Shown here: in pieces, positions 1 to 7,427 of the stretch | Position numbering within the stretch: the stretch's first letter is position 1 | How the letters are laid out: each line of letters begins with the position of its first letter | Assembly (NCBI GenBank): GCA_900754615.1 | Contig: CAAEDN010000017.1 | Span: forward strand, 1 to 24,081 | Direction of reading: 5' to 3' | DNA length: 24,081 nucleotides | Origin: an uncultured Holdemanella sp. | GTDB taxonomy: Bacteria; Bacillota_I; Bacilli_A; Erysipelotrichales; Erysipelotrichaceae | Position numbers and translations under genes: made by a program | The notes under the pieces: model-generated | The model's input: the letters and a program-made list of their open reading frames with translations, nothing else | Database searches by the model: none | What the model was told of the DNA's origin: nothing

Positions 1-2
1 AA

Positions 3-998
3 ACACATAAACAAACAGGTATTTTGTTGAACGCCAATGAAGCAAGTCAAAATGTAGATAATACGATTCAACAAGAAATTTTAGATGCAATTTCAAACCT
101 CTCATTAAATCGATATCCCGATACAACATGTCAAGAATTACATAGTTTATATGCAGAGATAATGAATGTCCCTGCATCTTGGATCTTATCTGGAAATGGA
201 TCTGACCAAATGTTAGGCTTTTTGATTCAATATTATCTACAAGGAAATAAAACCTTGTATACATTAACTCCTGATTTTTCTATGTATGATTATTATGTAG
301 AATTAAATCACTCAAGAATTGAAAAGTATGAAACGAAGTTAGATGGATCTTTTGATGTAGATGCATTTATTTCAAATGGTAAAGATAAAAATGTAGATAT
401 GATTTTATTTTCAAACCCAAACAACCCAACGGGACATGCGATTACAAAGGCAGAAATGATTCAAATCTGCGAAGCCTTTCCGAAAATCCCGGTTATTTTT
501 GATGAAGCTTATATGGAATTTGGTGAAGAAAGTGCAATCGATTTATTAAAATTGTATCCCATGGCATTTGTATGTCGAACATTATCAAAAGCGTATGGAC
601 TTGCAGGTATTCGCTGTGGCTTTATGATTTCTAGACAAGTTGAAAAATTAGCTCCACTCTTTATTCCTTATGCTTTAAGCAGTGTAACACAGACTATCGC
701 AAGTGTGGTATTGAAACATGCGAATGAATATGTGGATAAAATACAAAATGTGATTACAGAAAGAGAAAGAGTTTATCAAGAGGTGAAAGATTACACGAAA
801 TTGGTTTTCTATCCTTCGAATGCGAATTTCTTATATGGAAGAACGGATAAAAAAGATGTTTTAATGGAAATGTTTGAAGAAAAGAAAATCACAATTCGAA
901 ATTATGCGGATGATAGTTTCCGTATTACGATTGGTTCAAAAGAAGAAAATGATTTTGTTTTAGATGTGTTAAGGAGATTTGAGTATGCGAATTGCTGA
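3..998 (+). CDS. hisC: Histidinol-phosphate aminotransferase (5' end cut by window edge)
   Basis: PLP-dependent aminotransferase that converts imidazole-acetol phosphate to histidinol phosphate in histidine synthesis. Fold-type I features are visible: the N-terminal LNANE motif at bases 27-41, the SNPNNPTG substrate/PLP loop near base 411, the FDEAY motif near 498, and SKAYGLAGIR near 585 carrying the Schiff-base lysine. The frame is open to the left edge, and the residues before the TTG at base 24 (HKQTGI) fit the usual HisC N-terminus. That TTG is therefore not the real start, and roughly 20-30 residues lie outside the window. The stop overlaps hisB by 14 bases, as expected of a his operon. 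Identity is supported by the motifs and by five following his genes. Confidence 0.95.
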   Translation, partial: THKQTGILLNANEASQNVDNTIQQEILDAISNLSLNRYPDTTCQELHSLYAEIMNVPASWILSGNGSDQMLGFLIQYYLQGNKTLYTLTPDFSMYDYYVELNHSRIEKYETKLDGSFDVDAFISNGKDKNVDMILFSNPNNPTGHAITKAEMIQICEAFPKIPVIFDEAYMEFGEESAIDLLKLYPMAFVCRTLSKAYGLAGIRCGFMISRQVEKLAPLFIPYALSSVTQTIASVVLKHANEYVDKIQNVITERERVYQEVKDYTKLVFYPSNANFLYGRTDKKDVLMEMFEEKKITIRNYADDSFRITIGSKEENDFVLDVLRRFEYANC

Positions 999-1566
999 AA
1001 AAAACAGGGATACCAAAGAAACAAAGATATACGAAAAAATTAATTTAGATGGAAATGGCAACAGTGATATTGATACAGGAATTGGTTTTTTTGATCATAT
1101 GATGACATTATTTGCATTTCACTCTAATTTTGATTTAGTGGTAAAAGCAGTTGGGGATTTAGATGTTTGTGATCATCATACTATTGAAGATTGTGGTATC
1201 TTGTTAGGAAAACTATTTTTACAAGCTTTAGGTGATAAAAAAGGAATAGCTCGCTATGGAAGCATGAATCTACCAATGGATGAAGTCTTATGCAATGTTA
1301 CATTAGATATCAGTGGGCGTCCTTATTTAGTGTTTAATTGTGAATTGACTCGTGAAAATATCGGAACGATGTCTTGCGAAATGGTCGAAGAATTTTTTAG
1401 GGCTTTTTGTGTAGCAGCAGGAGTTACTTTGCATATCAATGTTTATTATGGAAAGAATGATCATCATAAAGTAGAAGCAATATTTAAAGCCTTTGGTAGA
1501 GCTTTAAAACAAGCTGTAAAAATAGAATCGGATAAAATACCAAGTTCTAAAGGAGTTTTAGAATGA
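985..1566 (+). CDS. hisB: Imidazoleglycerol-phosphate dehydratase
   Basis: Dehydrates imidazoleglycerol phosphate to imidazole-acetol phosphate, a manganese-dependent step of histidine synthesis. The protein is 193 aa, the normal size of the monofunctional enzyme, with no phosphatase domain fused. The metal-binding histidine motifs are present: GFFDHMM near residue 36, DHHTIED near 65, and NDHHKVEAIFKA near 160. The start is ATG 985, eight bases after AAGGAG (971-976); an in-frame TTG at 979 lies too close to that ribosome site. It overlaps hisC upstream and hisH downstream (ATGA), so translation is coupled. Confidence 0.96.
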   Translation: MRIAEKNRDTKETKIYEKINLDGNGNSDIDTGIGFFDHMMTLFAFHSNFDLVVKAVGDLDVCDHHTIEDCGILLGKLFLQALGDKKGIARYGSMNLPMDEVLCNVTLDISGRPYLVFNCELTRENIGTMSCEMVEEFFRAFCVAAGVTLHINVYYGKNDHHKVEAIFKAFGRALKQAVKIESDKIPSSKGVLE

Positions 1567-2162
1567 TAGGAATTATTGATTATGGAATGTCTAATTTATA
1601 TAGTGTAAAAAATGCTTGTGATTCTTTAGGCTTAGATAGTGTCGTATCTAAAGATACGGATGTATTATCTAAATGTGAAAAGTTAATATTGCCTGGAGTT
1701 GGAGCATTTAAAGATTGTATGCATGCTCTTCATTCTATGGGACTATATGATTTTATTGTTCAGCAAGTAAATAAAGGCACACCTTTGTTAGGAATATGTC
1801 TAGGTATGCAGGCGCTATTTGAAACAAGTGAAGAAAATGGATTCTGTGATGGTTTTGGCTTTTTGAAAGGTCATGTTTGCCATATGGAGGATACAAGTGT
1901 AAAGATTCCTCAGATTGGCTGGAATGCTTTAGAAAGCAATCAACCACAAAAGATTTTTAAAGAAAATACATATGTATATTATGTGCATTCATACTATGCC
2001 AAGGATTTGGATGAAAAGGATTTGATTGGCTATTCCATGTATGGAACAATGAAAATAGCTGGATTGGTTATGCATGATCATATCATGGGATGTCAGTTTC
2101 ATCCGGAAAAGAGTGGAGAATCTGGATTGAAAATATTGGAATATTTTGGAAAGGAGTTCTAG
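1563..2162 (+). CDS. hisH: Imidazole glycerol phosphate synthase, glutaminase subunit
   Basis: Class I glutamine amidotransferase that hydrolyses glutamine and passes ammonia to HisF. At 199 aa it is of normal length. The oxyanion-strand motif PGVGAF lies at residues 44-49, the nucleophile Cys79 sits in GICLGMQ, and the His/Glu pair of the triad is in FHPEKS near residue 180. It starts inside the hisB stop (ATGA) and ends directly before the hisA ATG. Its partner hisF lies 0.7 kb downstream, and the two products form the heterodimeric synthase. Confidence 0.96.
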   Translation: MIGIIDYGMSNLYSVKNACDSLGLDSVVSKDTDVLSKCEKLILPGVGAFKDCMHALHSMGLYDFIVQQVNKGTPLLGICLGMQALFETSEENGFCDGFGFLKGHVCHMEDTSVKIPQIGWNALESNQPQKIFKENTYVYYVHSYYAKDLDEKDLIGYSMYGTMKIAGLVMHDHIMGCQFHPEKSGESGLKILEYFGKEF

Positions 2163-2873
2163 ATGATAGTAATACCGGCTATAGATATTTTAGATGGAAA
2201 ACCTGTTCGCCTATATCAAGGAGATTATGGACAATCAACATGTGTAGCTGATGATGTTTTAGCATGCGCAAAAAATTTTGAAGCAGCGAATGCACCTTAC
2301 TTACATGTTGTAGATTTGAATGGGGCAAAAGAAGGCAGTCGTGTTAACGAAGCTTTGATTTGTGAAATTGTAAAGCTATGTACAATTCCTGTTGAAGTAG
2401 GCGGAGGCATCCGTACGATGTCCGCAATTGATTCTTATATAGAAAATGGAGTTTCAAGAGTTATTTTAGGTACATCTGCGATTCAAGATATTAGTTTATT
2501 GAAAGATGCGATACATAAATATGGTTCAAAAATTGCGGTAGGATTAGACTGTAAAGATGGATATGTGTGTACTTCAGGATGGCTTGAAAAAAGTAAAGAA
2601 TATTATTTAGATTTTGCGAAAAGAATGGAGAAAATTGGGGTTCAAACCTTGATTTGTACAGATATTTCAAAGGATGGAACTTTGCAGGGACCAAATTTTG
2701 AAATGTTGAAACAATTAAAGAATCATGTATCCTGCAATTTGATTGCATCCGGTGGTGTTCGTGATTTGTCACACATACAAAAATGCAAAGATTTAAACTT
2801 GTATGGTGTGATTGCTGGAAAGGCAATTTATGAAAAGACTCTAGATTTGAAAGAGGCGATACATATATGCTGA
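2163..2873 (+). CDS. hisA: ProFAR isomerase (phosphoribosylformimino-AICAR ribotide isomerase)
   Basis: A (beta/alpha)8 barrel that performs the Amadori rearrangement of ProFAR to PRFAR. The protein is 236 aa. It opens with IPAIDILDGKPVRLYQGDY, carrying the catalytic Asp of strand 1; VEVGGGIR and the phosphate-binding loop GVIAGKAIYE near the C-terminus are present, and the second acidic site lies in CTDISKDGT. The ATG abuts the hisH stop, with AAGGAG just upstream inside hisH. Its last codons overlap hisF by 7 bases. HisA and HisF share the internal duplication typical of this pair. Confidence 0.96.
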   Translation: MIVIPAIDILDGKPVRLYQGDYGQSTCVADDVLACAKNFEAANAPYLHVVDLNGAKEGSRVNEALICEIVKLCTIPVEVGGGIRTMSAIDSYIENGVSRVILGTSAIQDISLLKDAIHKYGSKIAVGLDCKDGYVCTSGWLEKSKEYYLDFAKRMEKIGVQTLICTDISKDGTLQGPNFEMLKQLKNHVSCNLIASGGVRDLSHIQKCKDLNLYGVIAGKAIYEKTLDLKEAIHIC

Positions 2874-3622
2874 CGAAAAGAATAATTCCTTGTTTGGATG
2901 TTAAGAATGGAAATGTTGTCAAAGGAATTCATTTTTTAGGCCTTAAAGAAGTAGGAAATCCGGTTTCTTTGGCTAAAAAATACTATTTAGATGGAGCTGA
3001 TGAGCTTGTATTTCTAGATATAAGTGCAACCGTAGAAAAAAGAAAAACAATGGTGGAAGTTGTAAAAAAGGTGGCTAAGGAAATTTTTATCCCATTTACT
3101 GTAGGTGGAGGTATTCAAACTGTTGAAGATGTACGTGCTATGTTGATGGCAGGTGCTGATAAGGTAAGCCTTAATAGTGCAGCCATTCGAAATCCTTCTT
3201 TGATCAAAGAGGCAAGCGAGCGTTTTGGCAATCAGTGTGTTGTTCTTGCGGTAGATGCCAAAAAAAGAATGGATAATACGGGTTGGAATGTCTATATTGA
3301 AGGTGGAAGAAAAGATACAGGAATCGATTGTATGGAATGGATTCAAAAAGGTGTATCGCTTGGTGCGGGAGAAATCTTGTTGACAAGTATGGATGCGGAC
3401 GGTACAAAGGATGGTTTTGATATTGAATTGTATAAAGCAGTATCTAAAATTGTAAATGTGCCAGTGATTGCATCTGGAGGATGTGGAAAGATGGAAGATT
3501 TTGAAGATGCACTGCAGGTCAGTGATGCAGCATTAGCGGCGAGTATTTTTCATTATGATGAAACAAGTGTTAGAAATGTAAAAAAATTTTTAAAAGAAAA
3601 AGGAGTGGCAGTTCGTTTATGA
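2867..3622 (+). CDS. hisF: Imidazole glycerol phosphate synthase, cyclase subunit
   Basis: Barrel enzyme that uses HisH-derived ammonia to turn PRFAR into imidazoleglycerol phosphate and AICAR. The protein is 251 aa. The opening RIIPCLDVKNGNVVKG has the catalytic Asp of strand 1, and LAVDAK near residue 128 carries the second catalytic Asp. The phosphate-binding segments FTVGGGI and IASGGCG are clear. It overlaps hisA by 7 bases and hisI by 4 (ATGA), so it is translated as part of the his block. Nothing is unusual in length or motifs. Confidence 0.96.
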   Translation: MLTKRIIPCLDVKNGNVVKGIHFLGLKEVGNPVSLAKKYYLDGADELVFLDISATVEKRKTMVEVVKKVAKEIFIPFTVGGGIQTVEDVRAMLMAGADKVSLNSAAIRNPSLIKEASERFGNQCVVLAVDAKKRMDNTGWNVYIEGGRKDTGIDCMEWIQKGVSLGAGEILLTSMDADGTKDGFDIELYKAVSKIVNVPVIASGGCGKMEDFEDALQVSDAALAASIFHYDETSVRNVKKFLKEKGVAVRL

Positions 3623-3951
3623 TTCAATTGGACTTTACAAAACAGAACGGATTGATTCCATGCATTGTTCAGGATGTTGAAACGAAGCAAGTTTTAATGC
3701 TGGCCTATATGAATGAAGAAAGTTATAAAAAAACAGTAGAAACGAAACTGGCTACATATTATTCACGTTCTCGAAAATGTTTGTGGATAAAAGGTGAAAC
3801 AAGTGGACATTATCAGCATGTTCAGTCAATCTGCATCGATTGTGATGAAGATACAATCTTGCTTGAAGTGAAACAAGAAGGTGCAGCCTGTCATACAGGG
3901 CATCATTCATGTTTTTATAGAGACGAAAATGGAGTGTGTATAGATGAGTGA
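3619..3951 (+). CDS. hisI: Phosphoribosyl-AMP cyclohydrolase (HisI only, no HisE domain)
   Basis: Zinc enzyme that opens the adenine ring of phosphoribosyl-AMP. At 110 aa it is the stand-alone cyclohydrolase; the HisE pyrophosphohydrolase domain that is often fused at the C-terminus is absent. The cysteine and acidic motifs are present: CIDCDED near residue 74, then CHTGHHSCF near 92, giving the zinc and magnesium ligands. YYSRSRKCLWIKGETSGH is the family signature. The next gene overlaps it by 8 bases but is a Nudix hydrolase, not a MazG-like HisE; hisE would have to lie elsewhere or be replaced. Confidence 0.95.
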   Translation: MIQLDFTKQNGLIPCIVQDVETKQVLMLAYMNEESYKKTVETKLATYYSRSRKCLWIKGETSGHYQHVQSICIDCDEDTILLEVKQEGAACHTGHHSCFYRDENGVCIDE

Positions 3952-4450
3952 GTTTGTGGATTTGTATGATGGAAATAGAGAGTATTTAAGTCGTAAAGTT
4001 GACCGAAGTACTTATTTATTTCAACCAAATGAGTTTATGATGTATGTCTTGGCAATTCTAGAAAATGAGGAAGGAAAATTTCTAGTTACACGAAGGTCTT
4101 TAAACAAAAAATGGGCTGCTGGTGGCTGGGAAATGCCAGGGGGCGGAGCTAAGAGTGGTGAAACAAGTGAAGAAGCCATTCAACGTGAAGTTAAAGAAGA
4201 AACGAATTTGGATGTACAAAATGGCAAAATGATCTATTCTTATTTTAATGAAGATGAAAAGCGACATGATAATTATTTTGTGGATATTTATCGATTCAAA
4301 TTCAATTTTAAGTTTAGTGATGTAAAACTGAATACAAGCGAAAGTATAGATTGTAAGCTTGTTACTTTAGAAGAATTGATTAAGATGCATAAAGAACAAC
4401 CTTTTTTACATTTTGAAAGAATCATGAAGGCTTTACAACAGAAAAAATAG
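3944..4450 (+). CDS. Nudix hydrolase, last gene of the his operon
   Basis: A 168-aa Nudix hydrolase of unknown substrate. The Nudix box is complete near residues 66-88: G, five residues, E, seven residues, then REVKEE, so the metal-binding helix should be functional. The N-terminal segment (EFVDLYDGNRE) and the LVTRRSLNKK strand resemble the IDI/YfcD-like Nudix subgroup, by memory of the family. It overlaps hisI by 8 bases and is followed by the operon terminator, so it is co-translated with histidine genes. Nudix enzymes cleave nucleoside diphosphates linked to other groups; a role in phosphoribosyl-ATP hydrolysis is conceivable but unproven, and a housekeeping role is equally possible. Confidence 0.88.
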   Translation: MSEFVDLYDGNREYLSRKVDRSTYLFQPNEFMMYVLAILENEEGKFLVTRRSLNKKWAAGGWEMPGGGAKSGETSEEAIQREVKEETNLDVQNGKMIYSYFNEDEKRHDNYFVDIYRFKFNFKFSDVKLNTSESIDCKLVTLEELIKMHKEQPFLHFERIMKALQQKK

Positions 4451-4471
4451 GATTATTATATATATGTAAGT

Positions 4472-4516
4472 TCTATGACTGAAACACTACCAACTACTTC
4501 CTTTATAGGTCATAGA
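4472..4516 (+). other. Hairpin in the his operon 3' UTR
   Basis: Perfect 8-bp arms TCTATGAC (4472-4479) and GTCATAGA (4509-4516) enclose a 29-base loop, just after the Nudix stop and before the operon terminator. It could be a 3'-end stabilising structure or part of a 3'-UTR-derived small RNA. No known motif is recognised. Confidence 0.5.
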
Positions 4517-4524
4517 CTGACATT

Positions 4525-4548
4525 GGGGTAAGCTTGCTTACCCCTTTT
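4525..4548 (+). terminator. Rho-independent terminator of the his operon
   Basis: Inverted repeat GGGGTAAGC/GCTTACCCC (4525-4533 and 4536-4544) with a very short loop, followed by TTTT. It lies 75 bases after the Nudix stop. Its 3' arm also supplies the -35 region of the promoter of the next transcription unit. Confidence 0.88.
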
Positions 4549-4562
4549 ATATGTGCTATTAT
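4534..4562 (+). promoter_or_regulatory. Extended -10 promoter for the structured RNA
   Basis: TTGCTT (4534-4539), a 17-base spacer and TATTAT (4557-4562), preceded by TGC (4554-4556), which makes an extended -10 element. It predicts initiation near 4568-4570, just at the GGCAG arm of the first hairpin of the downstream RNA. Confidence 0.6.
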
Positions 4563-4568
4563 GTTAAT

Positions 4569-4803
4569 GGCAGTGTGATGAGCTGCCAAAGGGATATGCA
4601 GAGCGTGGTAAACTCTGCGAAGGAAAAGTGGATTAGAGGAGTATAGATAAAATGTGGTGGTTTTATCTATACGGAATTTTGTTTGTTACAGAAAACATAA
4701 TAATAATTTATACAAACAAAATTCATGTAATATTTATATGAGGATATAAATATTATGGAAAGCGGTTTAAGGAAGTGATGAAAGCCTTAAACCTCTTTTT
4801 TTT
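4569..4803 (+). ncRNA. Candidate structured RNA or long attenuator leader, class unknown
   Basis: About 235 bases without a convincing gene but with a chain of inverted repeats: GGCAG/CTGCC (4569-4573, 4583-4587); GCAGAG/CTCTGC (4598-4603, 4613-4618); a perfect 12-bp stem (4641-4652, 4661-4672); a perfect 13-bp stem (4674-4686, 4712-4724); a 12-bp AT stem with GAGG loop (4728-4739, 4744-4755); and a terminator. A promoter sits at the 5' end. The terminator touches the ribosome site of the next gene, which has no room for its own promoter, so a cis-acting attenuator or riboswitch role is plausible; an independent sRNA is the alternative. I do not see the hallmarks of RNase P RNA, tmRNA, T-box, or the TPP, FMN, SAM, lysine, purine or cobalamin riboswitches. 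The first 75 bases are the less AT-rich, more aptamer-like part. Confidence 0.6.
4764..4803 (+). terminator. Intrinsic terminator abutting the 4813 gene
   Basis: GGTTTAAGG (4764-4772) pairs with CCTTAAACC (4785-4793) around a 12-base loop, then TC and eight T residues. The T-tract runs straight into TTGGAGG, the ribosome site of the 132-aa gene, so that gene can be expressed from upstream only by read-through. Confidence 0.85.
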
Positions 4804-4812
4804 GGAGGACAA

Positions 4813-5211
4813 ATGAAAATTTCAAATTATTTTGCGAAAGAAAAAATGGACGATGCAACCTTTATTCAAACGTATATACAAAGGTTAAACGAACTTAAAG
4901 AAGCAGATATTCAATGGGCAAAGTCAGGCCTTGATGAAGATAATGAAAACGTTCAATCCTTATTAATGGAGATGGTATTATCTTTTTATGCGACGGATTT
5001 AGTTGATATGAAAGATTATGAAGATTATTTGACAACTAAACCATTAAAATCTATGTCATTAAAGGAATTGCAGGCAACTTTGATTGATTTGTTTCATCAA
5101 GACCGAGTGCATCCAGATAGTCTGATTCATAATGGAATCGGGAAGAAAATGTTATTGAGTATATTAGTCGAAATGAAAAAAAGAATGGAGCATGAATACA
5201 TCCAGGTTTGA
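4813..5211 (+). CDS. Conserved-looking small protein of unknown function
   Basis: A 132-aa soluble, acidic, largely helical protein with no signal peptide or membrane segment; I do not recognise a family. The sequence is rich in Leu, Met, Asp and Lys; its C-terminal half contains HPDSLIHNGIGKKMLL and ends in a charged helix with KKRMEHEY. No catalytic motif stands out. The ATG follows GGAGG by four bases. It is transcribed behind the structured RNA at 4569-4803 and its stop codon lies inside the terminator at 5198-5231, so it appears monocistronic. Coding is supported by the ribosome site, its length, and lysine, glutamate and aspartate use like that of its neighbours. Confidence 0.8.
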   Translation: MKISNYFAKEKMDDATFIQTYIQRLNELKEADIQWAKSGLDEDNENVQSLLMEMVLSFYATDLVDMKDYEDYLTTKPLKSMSLKELQATLIDLFHQDRVHPDSLIHNGIGKKMLLSILVEMKKRMEHEYIQV

Positions 5212-5231
5212 GGACTTGGATGTTTTCTTTT
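5198..5231 (+). terminator. Terminator overlapping the stop of the 4813 gene
   Basis: ACATCCA (5198-5204) and TGGATGT (5217-5223) form a 7-bp stem whose loop contains the TGA stop; the T-rich tail TTTTCTTTT follows. The 3' arm doubles as the -35 box of the murI promoter. Confidence 0.7.
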
Positions 5232-5244
5232 AACGTTGTATAAT
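5216..5244 (+). promoter_or_regulatory. Promoter of the murI-folA operon
   Basis: TTGGAT (5216-5221), a 17-base spacer and a consensus TATAAT (5239-5244). It lies 28 bases before the murI ATG, with AAAAGGAG as ribosome site between. Confidence 0.7.
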
Positions 5245-5271
5245 TGAAAAGATGGAAAAGGAGCGTTTTGT

Positions 5272-6048
5272 ATGAATTCAAAAAGTCCAATTGGTGTTTT
5301 TGATTCTGGATTAGGTGGAATTAGTGTCTTACATACAATGCACAGCTTGCTTCCTAATGAAAATTTGATTTATTTGGGGGATAGTAAGTACAATCCTTAT
5401 GGAACAAAAACAAAAGAAGAAATCACGAAGCGTTGTATTGCGATATGTGATGAGCTTATAAGTTATGATGTAAAAGCAATTGTAATTGCGTGTAATACTG
5501 CTACGAGCGCTTGTGTTAAACTTTTACGTGAAAGATATGATGTAGATATTATTGGGATGGAACCGGCACTAAAAGTGGCATGTGACCGTAGTGCACATCA
5601 AAAAATTGCAGTGTGGGCAACAGATTTAACTTTATCGGAAAAAAAATTTGCGGATTTAATGAACCGATTTAAAGATGAACATCATATTGTAAAGGTACCT
5701 TGTCCAAAGTTAGTCAGAATGGTTGAAGATGATAAACTTGATGATACAACTCTTGTAGAATCCGTGTTAAAAGAGTATTTACAAGCATCAGATTATATGA
5801 ATTTGGATAGTATAGTTCTAGGATGTACCCATTTTCCCTTCTATACGAAGTATTTAGAAAAGCTTTGTCCCAAAGTTCACATTGTAGAAGGTAGTGTAGG
5901 AACTACATTACATACAAAGGATCTGTTAGAACAAAAAGGATTATTAAATACGAGTGCAGAACAAGGTGATATTCGATGGATGAATACGATGGATTCTAAG
6001 ATTGAACTGTCAAAACGCTTATTTAAAAAGTTGGAGGTAGAAGCATGA
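5272..6048 (+). CDS. murI: Glutamate racemase
   Basis: Cofactor-independent racemase that makes D-glutamate for peptidoglycan. The protein is 258 aa, normal length. The two catalytic cysteines sit in the family motifs: Cys74 in IACNTATS and Cys185 in LGCTHFPF, with Asp11 in GVFDSGLGG near the N-terminus and His187 after the second cysteine. The ribosome site AAAAGGAG precedes the ATG. It is the first gene of a five-gene operon and overlaps the aminopeptidase gene by 4 bases (ATGA). Confidence 0.96.
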   Translation: MNSKSPIGVFDSGLGGISVLHTMHSLLPNENLIYLGDSKYNPYGTKTKEEITKRCIAICDELISYDVKAIVIACNTATSACVKLLRERYDVDIIGMEPALKVACDRSAHQKIAVWATDLTLSEKKFADLMNRFKDEHHIVKVPCPKLVRMVEDDKLDDTTLVESVLKEYLQASDYMNLDSIVLGCTHFPFYTKYLEKLCPKVHIVEGSVGTTLHTKDLLEQKGLLNTSAEQGDIRWMNTMDSKIELSKRLFKKLEVEA

Positions 6049-7424
6049 GCAAAGTAGTTTGGAATAAATATTCAAAAGAAGAATATGAAAATGTCATGAA
6101 ATTTAGTGAAGGATATATGGATTTCTTGTCCGATTCAAAGACAGAAAGAGCTTGTGTAAAAAATGTGATTGCACTAGCTAAAACATATGGTTATCGTGAT
6201 ATGAAAGAAGTTATTGAAAATAAAGAAATTCTAAAACCGCAAGATAAGGTTTACGTAAATATGATGAACAAATCAATTGCTTTAATGCATATTGGATCGA
6301 ATCCATTGGAAAAAGGTATGAACATTTTGGGGGCTCATATCGATAGTCCTCGTTTGGATTTAAAACAAAATCCATTGTATGAGGATGGAAATATAGCATA
6401 TTTGGATACACACTATTATGGTGGTGTGAAAAAATATCAATGGGTTACTTTGCCTTTGGCTATTCATGGAGTTGTTTGTTTAAAGAATGGAACAACTGTG
6501 GATATTGCGATTGGAGATAAAGAAAGTGATCCTGTATTTGTGATCAGTGATTTGTTGATTCATTTAAGTGCAGATCAATTACAGAAAAAGGCTACAGAAG
6601 TCATTGAGGGTGAAGATTTAAATGTAACAGTTGGATCAATTCCTTTAGAAAATAAAGAAAAAGATGCTGTAAAAGCCAATGTAGTTCGTATTTTAAAAAC
6701 AACTTATGGTTTTGAAGAAGAAGACTTTGTTTCTGCTGAATTAGAAGTTGTACCGGCAGGACGTGCAAGAAGTTGTGGCTTTGATTCAAGTATGGTTTTA
6801 GGATATGGTCATGATGATCGTATTTGTGCTTATACAAGTCTAATGGCTCAATTAGAAGCTGAAAATGTAAAGCGTACAGCTGTTTGTTTATTGGTGGATA
6901 AAGAAGAAGTAGGTTCTCAAGGTGCTACTGGTATGCACTCTATGTTCTTTGAAAACTTTGTTGCAGAAGTTATGGATCGAATGGGTGATTATTCTGCATT
7001 AAGTGTGAAACGTGCAATGATGAATTCAATCATGTTGTCAAGTGATGTAAGTGCGGCTCATGATCCAATTTATGCATCAGCTTCAAGTCCTAGAAATCAA
7101 GCTGAATTCGGTAAGGGAATTGTATTTAACAAATATACAGGTGCTCGTGGAAAAAGTGGATGTAATGATGCAAATGCAGAATATATTGCATTGATTCGTC
7201 GTATTATGGATGATTTCAATGTAGCTTGGCAAACGAGTGAACTTGGAAAAGTAGATCAAGGCGGTGGAGGAACAATCGCCTATATCTTAGCTAATTATGG
7301 TATGCAGGTTATTGACTGTGGAGTTGCTTTACATAACATGCATGCGCCTTTTGAATTAGCAAGTAAAGCGGATATCTATGAAGCAAAAAAAGGATATGCA
7401 GCATTCTTAACATATGAAGGATAA
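6045..7424 (+). CDS. M18 family zinc aminopeptidase
   Basis: Cytosolic metallo-aminopeptidase of the M18 (aspartyl aminopeptidase/Lap4-like) family, 459 aa. The co-catalytic zinc site can be read off: His98 in LGAHIDSPRLD, Asp257 in GHDDR, the Glu pair 287-288 in DKEEVGS, Asp334 in SSDVSAAHD and His433 in NMHAPFEL. Such enzymes trim N-terminal residues from peptides; the preferred residue cannot be told from sequence. It starts in the murI stop and is followed after 3 bases by the HAD gene. Confidence 0.93.
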   Translation: MSKVVWNKYSKEEYENVMKFSEGYMDFLSDSKTERACVKNVIALAKTYGYRDMKEVIENKEILKPQDKVYVNMMNKSIALMHIGSNPLEKGMNILGAHIDSPRLDLKQNPLYEDGNIAYLDTHYYGGVKKYQWVTLPLAIHGVVCLKNGTTVDIAIGDKESDPVFVISDLLIHLSADQLQKKATEVIEGEDLNVTVGSIPLENKEKDAVKANVVRILKTTYGFEEEDFVSAELEVVPAGRARSCGFDSSMVLGYGHDDRICAYTSLMAQLEAENVKRTAVCLLVDKEEVGSQGATGMHSMFFENFVAEVMDRMGDYSALSVKRAMMNSIMLSSDVSAAHDPIYASASSPRNQAEFGKGIVFNKYTGARGKSGCNDANAEYIALIRRIMDDFNVAWQTSELGKVDQGGGGTIAYILANYGMQVIDCGVALHNMHAPFELASKADIYEAKKGYAAFLTYEG

Positions 7425-7427
7425 TCT

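Noticed and set aside
24..26. TTG as the start of hisC
   Set aside because: The frame is open to the left edge and the preceding residues fit HisC, so the gene is cut by the window and not started here.
2491..2922. 143-aa minus-strand reading frame over hisA/hisF, and similar long antisense frames elsewhere
   Set aside because: They are shadows of real genes: no ribosome sites, odd composition rich in His, Phe and Ser, and the sense strand carries complete family motifs.
4579..4647. 22-codon reading frame from ATG 4579 to TAG 4647
   Set aside because: No ribosome site precedes it, and it lies across the two first hairpins of the structured RNA; more likely non-coding.
4569..4803. RNase P RNA, tmRNA, T-box or a common riboswitch
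   Set aside because: The conserved cores of these RNAs (for example GAGGAAAGTCC of RNase P, the T-box AGGGTGG, the tRNA-like end of tmRNA) are not seen.
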